From DATAUD01 sp036501665 (GTDB taxonomy: Bacteria > Verrucomicrobiota > Verrucomicrobiia > Limisphaerales > Palsa-1400): a stretch of 64,000 bases of DNA. Shown here one piece after another: positions 36,209-44,657 of this stretch; the stretch's first letter is position 1, and every line of letters starts with the position of its first letter. The stretch lies in the NCBI GenBank assembly GCA_036501665.1, contig DASXZW010000063.1, positions 1 through 64,000 of the forward strand, written 5' to 3'. The notes under the pieces are model-generated. The model did no database searches, was not told the origin of the DNA, and saw only the letters and a list, made by a program, of their open reading frames with translations. A program made the translations under genes and the position numbers.

Positions 36209-38026
36209 ATGAGTGATTCTACAATGACTGCGCCGGTCGGCGGCGCGACACCACAAGTGTCGAAAATTTCCGAAGCCGTCATCCGTTTTGCCGGCAATTC
36301 CCAGGACGGTATTCAGGCCATCGGCGGCTTTCTGGCGCGATTGGCCGGGCGCAGCGAACAAGAGGTCATGACTTTCATGACCATTCCTTCGACAATTTCC
36401 GGCGGGCCTTCGATCTTTCAGGTGCGAATCGGCTCCGGCGAAGTCTTAAGCGCGGGCGATGACGCGGATGTGCTGGTGGCCTTTTACCAGCATTCTTACG
36501 ACGGTCATATCGCGGCGGTGCGTCCGGGGGCGATTGTGCTTTACGATTCCGACCATGTTCAGCCGAATCCAGAGTTGGCAACTAAATATCGCCATATCGG
36601 TGTGCCCATTTCCAGCCGGACCGTGGAAGCCATCGGCGGCACAGCCAAGGATAAGGGGAAAAACCTTTTCACCCTGGGGTTGATCGCCCGGATGTTTGAC
36701 TTGAACGTTGCAAAGCTTGAAAAGCTCATCACGGAGCGATTCGCGGGCAAGGACGAGAGCATCGTCAAGACCGCGATGTCCGCGTTCAACGCGGGTTACG
36801 GCTATTCACTCGGAAAAGTTTTTGAGACGTTCCAATTTACCGAGCCAAAGAAGAAGGACGGACACCAAGTCGTGATGACCGGCAATGAAGCGCTGGCTTA
36901 CGGATTGATCGCGGCCGGAATTCGTTTTGGCGCGGCGTATCCGATTACGCCGTGGTCGGAAGTCATGGAAATTCTGCGCCGGGAATTGCCCAAATACGGC
37001 GGGACATTCGTCCAATGCGAAGACGAGATTGCCTCGGTTTGTATGGCGATCGGCGCCGGATGGGCCGGTCGCGTGGCGGTGACAGGTTCCAGCGGACCGG
37101 GAGTGGCGCTGAAGACCGAAGGCATCGGATGGGCTGTCATGGCGGAAGTGCCGCTGATCATCTGTGATGTTCAGCGTGGCGGGCCTTCGACCGGGATGCC
37201 CACGAGCGTTGAGCAATCGGATTTGAACATGGCCCTTTATGGAGGACATGGCGACGCCCCACGCGTGGTGCTTGCGCCGGGAAGCGTGGAAGATTGTTTC
37301 TACACCGCGATCGAAGCTGTGAACATCGCGCGCAAATATAATGTTCCGGTTTTCATTCTGAGCGATCAATCGATCGCGACGCGCATCGAAGCGTTTGAAG
37401 AACCGCCACTGGAAAAACTTTGCCAGGACATCAGCCCGGATCTTTCGCCGGTTAATGATTACACGCCGTATCCATTGAGCGGCGAGATTCAGCCGCGAGT
37501 GGCGCCTGGAACCCAAATTCTGAGCGGCAAATATCCGATTGCCACAGGACTTGAACACGATGAAATGGGCCATCCGACCGGCTCGCCGAAATTGCACATG
37601 CAAATGTCGGCCCGGCGTCGCCGCAAGTTGCAAAAGCTGGCCGCTGAACTGCCCAAACCTCAGATTTATGGCGCACCGGAAGGAAACGTCCTGCTCGTCG
37701 GCTGGGGTTCGACCCTGGGGCCGATCCGGGAAGCGGTGGAACGCGCCCGCGCGGCTGGGAACAGTGTTTCCGCTCTGCACCTGCGGCACATCAGTCCGTT
37801 GCCAAACGGATTGGAAGATATTTTTGCGGGGTTCAACGAAATTGTCGTGGTTGAGATGAACGATGAGGGGCTTTACGGCTACGGCCAGCTTGGGGCGCTT
37901 TTGCGCGCTCGTTATGCCTCGCCGAAAATCCGCGGACTGAACAAGACCGACGGTTTGACCTGGCGCGTGCGCGAAATCCTGGAAGGCGTCAAGAAGGACG
38001 TGGCCGCCGGACTGCGCAAACTGTAA
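36209..38026 (+). CDS. korA: 2-oxoacid:acceptor oxidoreductase, fused gamma-alpha subunit
   Basis: A 605-residue protein. The N-terminal 190 residues are the gamma domain (VIRFAGNSQDGIQAIGGFLA), fused to the alpha subunit (from about 225: NEALAYGLIAAGIRFGAAYP, ITPWSEVMEI). It pairs with the beta subunit gene 28 bases downstream. The complex oxidatively decarboxylates 2-oxoglutarate (or pyruvate) with CoA and reduces ferredoxin; alpha/gamma fusion with a separate beta lacking ferredoxin domains is the 2-oxoglutarate form by family resemblance. The ATG at 36209 is preceded by AAGG. Confidence 0.9.
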   Translation: MSDSTMTAPVGGATPQVSKISEAVIRFAGNSQDGIQAIGGFLARLAGRSEQEVMTFMTIPSTISGGPSIFQVRIGSGEVLSAGDDADVLVAFYQHSYDGHIAAVRPGAIVLYDSDHVQPNPELATKYRHIGVPISSRTVEAIGGTAKDKGKNLFTLGLIARMFDLNVAKLEKLITERFAGKDESIVKTAMSAFNAGYGYSLGKVFETFQFTEPKKKDGHQVVMTGNEALAYGLIAAGIRFGAAYPITPWSEVMEILRRELPKYGGTFVQCEDEIASVCMAIGAGWAGRVAVTGSSGPGVALKTEGIGWAVMAEVPLIICDVQRGGPSTGMPTSVEQSDLNMALYGGHGDAPRVVLAPGSVEDCFYTAIEAVNIARKYNVPVFILSDQSIATRIEAFEEPPLEKLCQDISPDLSPVNDYTPYPLSGEIQPRVAPGTQILSGKYPIATGLEHDEMGHPTGSPKLHMQMSARRRRKLQKLAAELPKPQIYGAPEGNVLLVGWGSTLGPIREAVERARAAGNSVSALHLRHISPLPNGLEDIFAGFNEIVVVEMNDEGLYGYGQLGALLRARYASPKIRGLNKTDGLTWRVREILEGVKKDVAAGLRKL

Positions 38027-38054
38027 ACTTTAAAATTTCAAAGATAATTTATTT

Positions 38055-38996
38055 ATGAGTGAAGCAACAATTCAAGTTCCGCAACGAGGCAATATTACTT
38101 CCGTTCCAGGCATTCCCGGGACCGAACGCAAGCCGCTGACCAAAAAAGAAATCTCCGCCGATCACCCGACATGGTGCCCCGGCTGCGGGGACTTTTCCGT
38201 TCTCGCGCTTTATTTCAAATTGATTGAAAAGCGCAAGATGTGGCACGAGAAAATTGCGACGGTGGCGGGCATTGGCTGCTCCAGCCGGTTTCCGTATTTC
38301 GTGCAGGCGCACGGAGCGCATTTCATCCACGGACGCGCGCTGCCGTTCGCAAGCGGCATCTCACTGACGCGACCGGACTTGCACCTGTTTGTTTTTGGCG
38401 GCGACGGCGACGCGTTTTCCATCGGTGGAAATCACTTAAACCATTGCGCGCGCAAGAACATTAAGATGACGTATGTCGTCATGGACAACTGGGTTTACGG
38501 TTTGACGAAAAAGCAGACTTCGCCAACGTCACCGCTCGGTTTCAAGAGCAAGACGGACACTTGGGGCGCGGTTGACCGACCGATCAATCCGATGAAGCAG
38601 TTGATCTCTGCAGGCGCAAGTTTTGTCTCGCGCGCGACGCACACGAATCCGAATCATCTTCTTCAGATGATGGAAGCGGCGATGGACCACGACGGTTTCA
38701 GCGTGATCGAATGCCTGAGCGAATGCGTGGAGTTTTACGAAGGCGCATTCGATGCGTCCAACCCGCGCAAGGGCGGGAAATTTGAACTGGTTCCCGCAGA
38801 CCATGACGTGAAGGATGAAGTCGCCGCTTACAGACTAGCTGACGCGGCCTTCCCGGGATATTTCGGAATTTTCTACAAATCCGATCGCCCGACGAAGAAC
38901 AAGCTTGAGGCCGACATCAACGCCCAGGCGCGCCAGAAAGTCGCAGGAAAGAAAGATTGGGAAATCCTGCAAGGGACCTTTAATCGATTGAAATAA
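38055..38996 (+). CDS. korB: 2-oxoacid:acceptor oxidoreductase, beta subunit
   Basis: A 313-residue protein with the TPP-binding GDGDAFSIGGNH motif and WCPGCGDFSVL (C41, C44), two of the cysteines that ligate an iron-sulfur cluster. It forms the heterodimer with KorA upstream. Verrucomicrobia commonly carry Kor in place of or beside the lipoamide-linked dehydrogenase. Stop at 38996 is followed by a hairpin at 39037-39112. Confidence 0.92.
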   Translation: MSEATIQVPQRGNITSVPGIPGTERKPLTKKEISADHPTWCPGCGDFSVLALYFKLIEKRKMWHEKIATVAGIGCSSRFPYFVQAHGAHFIHGRALPFASGISLTRPDLHLFVFGGDGDAFSIGGNHLNHCARKNIKMTYVVMDNWVYGLTKKQTSPTSPLGFKSKTDTWGAVDRPINPMKQLISAGASFVSRATHTNPNHLLQMMEAAMDHDGFSVIECLSECVEFYEGAFDASNPRKGGKFELVPADHDVKDEVAAYRLADAAFPGYFGIFYKSDRPTKNKLEADINAQARQKVAGKKDWEILQGTFNRLK

Positions 38997-39036
38997 TTCG
39001 CTTGCGTCTCGGACAGAAAGTTTTTGAAAGTAATCA

Positions 39037-39112
39037 ACCACGGATCACACGGAATTCACGGATAAAGAATCTGGATCTTTTTTCCATCCGTGGTTTCCGT
39101 GAAATCCGTGGT
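39037..39112. repeat. Imperfect inverted repeat, possible bidirectional terminator
   Basis: 39037-39062 and 39087-39112 are 26-base arms, complementary with mismatches and built from accacgga and tccgtggt. The unit lies between convergent genes korB and the M28 peptidase, so it could serve both as terminator. The wording resembles a dispersed repeat family common in these genomes. Confidence 0.65.
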
Positions 39113-39147
39113 CATTTTCTTTTCCGTCATTACCTCGTCGAGATGCA

Positions 39148-41445
39148 TCATGGATTGATCCGGTTCAGGACTTTGGTTGCTGAATCGAGGAGTTTTGATT
39201 CGGCATCCAAAGCTTTGGCGACGCGCGTGATTTCTTTTTCGGCTTCGGCGTAGCGGCCCATTTCGATTCCTTCGCGGACACCGGGAAGCGTTTTGGAGCC
39301 GTACCCGGAATAAACGCCGGGCGCGTAAAGAAGATGTTTGTACCACGGGCGGCGAGGCAGTCCGGCGGGGTCGAGGAATGACCGTTCAGCCTGGAGCAGG
39401 ATGCCGTTCAGTTCTTCGACGGCAGCGGCGTTCGCGGGATCGCCGAATTTCGGTTGCGCGGCGGCGATGGCTTTCTGGAAATGCTTGGCAGCGGAAGTCA
39501 ATGTCCTCACGGAGTTTTCAAGCGGGGCAAAATTTATTTCCGGCGGCATCGCTTCAACTTCGGGTGGCCCTTTCGGGTGTTGTGGATCTGAGATGGCGGA
39601 AAAAACTCCATCCTCGATTTCCAAATTTCGTTCTTCAATGTCTCCCTGTTTGTGCTTGAGGAGATTTTGGAGATCGTCGGCGTACTTGGCGACAGTGCCC
39701 GCAAGGTCGTTGAATTCATATGGAATCACCTCGGCATCCGCGAGGCGCAACACTGTGTCGCCGATTGTCTGTGACAGAGCCTTTCCAAAGCCAAAGTTCG
39801 TGTCCGCGTAATGGGTGTACCAATAAAAATCGTCGTAGATCGAATGGTAAACTCCCTCTTCGTGACTTTCGCCGTGGAACTCGACGTTTAGACTTGGAAC
39901 GCCCACAAAATCCAGGAAGCCGGTGTAATCGCTGCCAGACCCGAGCGCGTCAAGTTGAAGATCGGTGTGATCGCGAATTTCACGCCGCTCAGCGACGTTG
40001 CCCGCGCCCGCAATGCGTGAAGCCTGGACCCGCTTCCAAATATTCATATTGACTTCAGGATCGGCAATGTCATGGGCGACCGTGTTGATCAGGTTTTCCA
40101 AAATGTGCGAGCCTTCGAGATTCAGAAAACCGCGCCCGGTGTCGTCAGAATTGACATAAGCGACGGCGTGCTGGCGAAGTTCGTCGGCGTGCGTTTCGAC
40201 CCATTCGGTGGAACCGAGCAGCATCGGCTCCTCGCCGTCCCACGAGCAATAGATGATCGTGCGGCGGGGCTTCCAACCTTGTTGCGCAAGATGGCCGAGA
40301 GCGCGAGCCTCTTCGAGCAGGCAGACCTGGCCGGAAATCGGGTCGTAAGCGCCATTGACCCAGGCGTCGTAATGATTGCCTCGAACAACCCATTCATCGG
40401 CGGCAACGCCACCGGGCAAGCGGCTGATGACATCATAAACGGGCTTGATATCCCAATTGAATTCGAGCTTGAGGTGAACTTTCGCGGGGCCGGGACCCAG
40501 ATGGTAAGTGATCGGCAGAGCGCCGCGCCAACCGTCGGGCGCGGGCGGGCCTTTAAGTTGAGAGAGCAACGGCAGCGCGTCGCCACTGGAAATGGGAAGG
40601 ACAGGAATTTTGGTGATCGCGGTGGCTTCCTTGAGCGAAAGGCGTTTGGCTCCGGGAACCGCGCCGTAACCGGGCGTCAACGGATCGCCCGGACTCGTCG
40701 AAGGAAAATCCATCGCGCTGCCGCGTTGAACGCCGTTTGTGTTGCGCATGGGGCCGTTGGGAAAAACGTCGTCCACGGAATAGCCGTCGTCCTTCGGGTC
40801 AGAGAATAGAATGCAGCCCACTGCGCCGTGCTCTGCGGCGACCTTGGGTTTGATGCCGCGCCACGACTGGCCGTATTTGGCGATGACAATCGCGCCCTTA
40901 ACCGAGATGCCCAAACGGGCCAACTCCTTGTAATCATCCGGCAAACCATAATTGACATAAACCAGCGGGGCGGTCACGTCACCGTCGGTGGAGTAAGCGT
41001 TGTAGGTCGGCAGTTGTTCGGATGATTGACTTGAAGTGGGATCGACGTCCTGCGGCAATTCGCGCAGCAGCGCCGTGTATTGGACAGGATCGGTCATTTC
41101 GAGGACGCGGGTCTTTGGAGTGGGAAAGAGAACGTCGAATTGCTCAATGGTGGAATCCCATCCCCACGCGGTCATTTGCGAATGAATCCATTCGGCGTTT
41201 TCTTTCTGATACGGCGAGCCGACGTGATGCGGGTGGGCGGTAAGGCGCTCCATGTATTGACGGAGATTCGCGGGATCGGGCATGGCGCGAAAAGTCGATT
41301 CAAGTTGGAGTTCGGATTCGGAATTGGTCGGGGAAAAACCGTAGAGCGCCGCGGCGTCTGCGGCTTGCGCGCCCGGGTGAATGCTTATGAAAACCAACAG
41401 TGCGATTGAAGCGGCAAGAAAACTCGGAGGTTGCGATATATTCAT
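39148..41445 (-). CDS. Secreted M28-family zinc carboxypeptidase (glutamate carboxypeptidase II-like)
   Basis: A 765-residue exported enzyme with a signal peptide ending GAQA. It has the protease-associated insert (about 150-290) and the catalytic M28 domain with all metal ligands: His358 and Asp in GNHYDAWVNGAYDP, Glu in WDGEEPMLLGSTEW, Asp in VNSDDTGRG and His in VYHSIYDDFYW. A C-terminal helical dimerisation domain follows (about 600-765). Human PSMA is a well-known relative. It may release amino acids from peptides. It reads toward korB and is isolated. Confidence 0.9.
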   Translation of the reverse strand: MNISQPPSFLAASIALLVFISIHPGAQAADAAALYGFSPTNSESELQLESTFRAMPDPANLRQYMERLTAHPHHVGSPYQKENAEWIHSQMTAWGWDSTIEQFDVLFPTPKTRVLEMTDPVQYTALLRELPQDVDPTSSQSSEQLPTYNAYSTDGDVTAPLVYVNYGLPDDYKELARLGISVKGAIVIAKYGQSWRGIKPKVAAEHGAVGCILFSDPKDDGYSVDDVFPNGPMRNTNGVQRGSAMDFPSTSPGDPLTPGYGAVPGAKRLSLKEATAITKIPVLPISSGDALPLLSQLKGPPAPDGWRGALPITYHLGPGPAKVHLKLEFNWDIKPVYDVISRLPGGVAADEWVVRGNHYDAWVNGAYDPISGQVCLLEEARALGHLAQQGWKPRRTIIYCSWDGEEPMLLGSTEWVETHADELRQHAVAYVNSDDTGRGFLNLEGSHILENLINTVAHDIADPEVNMNIWKRVQASRIAGAGNVAERREIRDHTDLQLDALGSGSDYTGFLDFVGVPSLNVEFHGESHEEGVYHSIYDDFYWYTHYADTNFGFGKALSQTIGDTVLRLADAEVIPYEFNDLAGTVAKYADDLQNLLKHKQGDIEERNLEIEDGVFSAISDPQHPKGPPEVEAMPPEINFAPLENSVRTLTSAAKHFQKAIAAAQPKFGDPANAAAVEELNGILLQAERSFLDPAGLPRRPWYKHLLYAPGVYSGYGSKTLPGVREGIEMGRYAEAEKEITRVAKALDAESKLLDSATKVLNRINP

Positions 41446-41484
41446 ATGTGCTGGTTTTCACCTTAACCTGCCGCGCGCGACAAT

Positions 41485-41525
41485 GCGGAGATTAGGATTA
41501 AGATTATGAGTAGGATTAGGAGGAA
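41485..41525. repeat. Short gattagg-rich simple repeat
   Basis: A low-complexity stretch of repeated taggatta/gattaag units (41490-41520) between the M28 gene and the glycosyltransferase gene. It is short and shows no coding sense. Confidence 0.5.
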
Positions 41526-41537
41526 AAGGCCCTGCGC

Positions 41538-43100
41538 TCAATCCTTTTCGGGCGGGAGCGTTTTCACATAGGCGGACCAAAGCGGGACGGCGACGTAAAG
41601 TTCCATGAAGACGTTCGGTCGCAATTGATAAAAGCCGGCCATCAAATGAGTTTTGTCAGGGCGCTCGTCGAACGCCGCGTGAAGATCGGTAGAGACGATC
41701 ATGATCGGAGCGAGCGGCTGCTTCGGGATTTCGTCCCAATAACCGACTTGCGTGAACCGGCGCAAATACCACGGCAACGGCCAGTAGCTTTGGGGCGCCA
41801 TGACTTCCACGTCGGTTTTGTAACCGTTTGTTGACACATGCGCGATGGCATCGACAGTATTGACAAGTTGAAGGACGTCCGGCGAGGTCTGGCTGTAAAC
41901 GTACGGGTTCTTCGGGCTTGAACAGTAAGCGACCCCGGCGTGGTCGGTTCCGAAATTCTCGCGGTAGGTCTGCCAGCCAAGCTGCGCTGTGCCGGCGAGA
42001 AGCGCAAGGGCCACGATCGCTTTTATGGGAAGCGACTTTGCCATGCGCAGAATGAAAGCCGCGCCGATGCCAGCCAACAGAATTGCTCCGTGATAAAACC
42101 CGAGCAAACACCAGGGCGTTTTGTAGGCAAGCCCGGTGTAAATCAGAGTCAACCAGAAAGTATAAAATGCGAGCAGACGCGGGAACAATCGGGAAGGGCC
42201 GAAGAGCGCGACAAAAAAGCCAATCGTTGCAAGAACCGCTATAAATAATTCCGTCCAGACCGGACCGCCAGCGTTGCGGAACCAAATGAGCCGGTGGAAA
42301 TAAAACGTCCACGAATGCGCGTGAATCGTTTGCCCGCCCGCCCGCCGAATCCAGGGAATATACGTTCGTATGGCGTCAAGAAGTCCGGAGGAATTTGTGA
42401 AAAATGACGAAAAGAACAATGCCACAACAGTCAGCGCAGCCAGCAGTGCAAAGACGAAATGGCTCCATTTTCCCCGCCACTGCGAGCGGTCGTTTGTATT
42501 CACTCCTCGCAAGCGAGTCCACGCCGAAGATGACACAATTGCCAGCATAAGCGCCGCAATTGTAAAGACGAACGTTTCCTTTGTCGCCGCCATGAGGCCG
42601 AGTCCTGCCCCGGCGGTGAGCGCCCAGATCAATTTGCCGGTTCCCGCGTATCGCCAGCTTGCGAAAAAAGTCAGCGCGGTGAAAAAAACCAAGAGCATTT
42701 CATGGATGTAGTAGCGGCTATAAAAAACCATCGCGGGTGAGATGGCGATCAGCGCGGCGGCCCATAGCGTTTCGGTTTTTCCAAAATCCGGCAGCAACAA
42801 CATCAGCAGAATCAAACCGACGCCAAAGATCGCCGGCACAGCGCGATAAGTCGCTTCGCCGAACAGATTAAAGTCGCGCGCGCCGCTCAGAAATGCGGCG
42901 GGAAGAGTGAAATAGGGAAGGGTCGGGCCGTGAAATTCGTTCGGGTCGTATTTGTAATTATTATCGACCCAGAGGGCGCGAAATTTCATCGCGTTGACAC
43001 CCTCATCGTTGTGCATCGGGCGCAGCGCCAATTTCGGAAGGCGCAATCCCAATCCCACGACGGCCAGAAATACCAGGGCCGCTACGACCCAGCGGTTCAT
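41538..43100 (-). CDS. TIGR03663/Agl23-type membrane glycosyltransferase
   Basis: A 520-residue protein with 10 or more membrane helices. The ATG at 43100 overlaps the stop of the upstream gene (ATGA), so the frame open to 43118 is not used. RLPKLALRPMHNDEGVNAMK near the N-terminus, with the acidic pair in the first extracytoplasmic loop, is typical of GT-C enzymes such as the Agl23/TIGR03663 group, often linked to protein or lipid-linked sugar transfer. It is cotranscribed with the discoidin-domain gene. Confidence 0.85.
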   Translation of the reverse strand: MNRWVVAALVFLAVVGLGLRLPKLALRPMHNDEGVNAMKFRALWVDNNYKYDPNEFHGPTLPYFTLPAAFLSGARDFNLFGEATYRAVPAIFGVGLILLMLLLPDFGKTETLWAAALIAISPAMVFYSRYYIHEMLLVFFTALTFFASWRYAGTGKLIWALTAGAGLGLMAATKETFVFTIAALMLAIVSSSAWTRLRGVNTNDRSQWRGKWSHFVFALLAALTVVALFFSSFFTNSSGLLDAIRTYIPWIRRAGGQTIHAHSWTFYFHRLIWFRNAGGPVWTELFIAVLATIGFFVALFGPSRLFPRLLAFYTFWLTLIYTGLAYKTPWCLLGFYHGAILLAGIGAAFILRMAKSLPIKAIVALALLAGTAQLGWQTYRENFGTDHAGVAYCSSPKNPYVYSQTSPDVLQLVNTVDAIAHVSTNGYKTDVEVMAPQSYWPLPWYLRRFTQVGYWDEIPKQPLAPIMIVSTDLHAAFDERPDKTHLMAGFYQLRPNVFMELYVAVPLWSAYVKTLPPEKD

Positions 43101-43768
43101 GAAGCCGGCAGGCCCCAAGCCTCGACTTCGATATAGGTATTCAGCGCGTTGTCGGTGCTGCCTTTGCTGTAGCAGCGGACGTAACGGGCTTTGGCGCCTT
43201 TTGCGTCAATCAATTTTCCCGCGCCGGTCAGAGAATTTTCAAAATATTCGCGGTCGGTGCCGATGCCGAGGCCGGCGGCGTTCTTGGAATCATTATTGAA
43301 GAGAGTCGTCACGCCGTTGACAAACTCCGGGTCATCGGAAAGTTGCACAATGACGTCGCGGCAGACGATGGGGGTGGTGAAATCATGCCAAAGCATAATC
43401 GCGTAAAGATTAAATTCCGCCTGAAGATCAATCTGGATCCATGTTACGCCCTTGCGCAGGGTGACGACATTTTCCTCGTAAGCCTGCTTTTTGCCGTCGG
43501 TGATTTGTTTCAGTTCGCCGGCGATGAGATTCGGATGGCTCGCAGTGACGGGCTTGTTCAGTGCGACATTGGCGCAACCTTTGGGAGCCATGAATGCCGG
43601 GCGCGGTTTGTCATCGAGGGGCAGGGCGGTGGTGTTGGTCGGCAACGCTTGCGGCGTTCCTTTCATCGCGGGAGGAGGCAACACCAGTGGCAAGGGCGCC
43701 AAATCATCTGCCGTCACCTGGTAAACCGCGCCCACCGACAAAATCGTCAGCAAAAGTACATTTTTCAT
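43097..43768 (-). CDS. Secreted discoidin-like (F5/8 type C) protein
   Basis: A 223-residue exported protein with signal MKNVLLLTILSVGAVYQVTA and a Pro-rich stretch. Residues 65-220 show the beta-sandwich of F5/8 type C carbohydrate-binding domains: NVALNKPVTASHPN, KGVTWIQIDLQAEFNLYAIM, DVIVQLSDDPEF, ARYVRCYSKG. Its stop overlaps the start of the glycosyltransferase. It likely binds surface glycans; there is no enzyme part. Confidence 0.8.
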   Translation of the reverse strand: MKNVLLLTILSVGAVYQVTADDLAPLPLVLPPPAMKGTPQALPTNTTALPLDDKPRPAFMAPKGCANVALNKPVTASHPNLIAGELKQITDGKKQAYEENVVTLRKGVTWIQIDLQAEFNLYAIMLWHDFTTPIVCRDVIVQLSDDPEFVNGVTTLFNNDSKNAAGLGIGTDREYFENSLTGAGKLIDAKGAKARYVRCYSKGSTDNALNTYIEVEAWGLPAS

Positions 43769-43826
43769 TTATTCAGAATTAACAAGGCCGAGCCTTGGAT
43801 AAAAGCGCAAAGTGAAATTCGAGGCA

Positions 43827-44623
43827 TTATTCCTGGGTCAACTGGCCATAATAGACGAGCGTGTTGTAGTCGAAAGTCACCTTGCCGCCGGATTCGTATT
43901 TATCAAAAATGACGCGCAGGTCCCGGAGCATCGGCTCGTATTTCGGATGTCCTTGTTCGGGTATGTAAGACGAGGATAGCAACCGCCCGGTCAACGCCGC
44001 CAAATCCATGATTTGCGAATTTGGGATTGCGGCCTCTGTGAAAGCGTTTGGGAAAAAGAACGCAGCGATGGCCGCCGGGTCGATGTTGCGATGGTTGACT
44101 TTGGTGTAGTCATCCCCATAAGTCAACAATAGGCTCTCGTATGCCTCCAGAAATGGTTTTTCCGTTTTTCGGTCGTTCCAAATCAGCGCGACGTGTCCGC
44201 CTGGTTTAAGAATTCGGACGAACTCGCTTCGGGCTTTGGCCGCATCAAACCAATGAAATGCCTGCGCCGCCGTAATCAGGTTGACCGAGTGATCCTTAAG
44301 GGTTATTGACTCAGCGGTTCCATTCACGCTGTGGAACATTGTCGTCCCGCGAGCAGTTTTTCCCCCGCCTCGCGCATGGGGCCATTAGGCTCGATTCCGA
44401 AAACGCTGGCGCCGCTCTTCAGCAACAAATCGGTCAAAATGCCCGTTCCTGAACCGATGTCCGCGACGACAGAACCCGCGCCAAGCTGGCATTCGCGTTG
44501 AAGCAATTCGATCAATCCAGCAGGATACCCCGGCCGGAACTTGACGTAATTCTCGACTCGGTTGGAAAACCGTTCAGTTGAACGCATGACTACTACTTTG
44601 GCGGCGTTTTGCCGCTCTGGCAA
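43827..44623 (-). pseudogene. Frameshifted class I SAM methyltransferase
   Basis: Two overlapping frames make one gene. 44623-44324 codes for the N-terminal part (VVADIGSGTGILTDLL, the SAM-binding G-x-G-x-G). 44339-43827 codes for the C-terminal part (ITAAQAFHWFD, ILKPGGHVALIWND). Between them a one-base change near 44340 breaks the frame: the first half ends RQCSTA and stop while the second begins MFHSVNGTAESITL. Together they would be about 260 residues, a normal Methyltransf_11 length. Sequencing error or recent inactivation are both possible. Confidence 0.85.
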
Positions 44624-44657
44624 TTCGCAATCAGACCGATTGCTTTTTCCGCACTGG

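Noticed and set aside
36806..37789. Antisense 327-codon frame in korA
   Set aside because: KorA motifs are clear on the plus strand.
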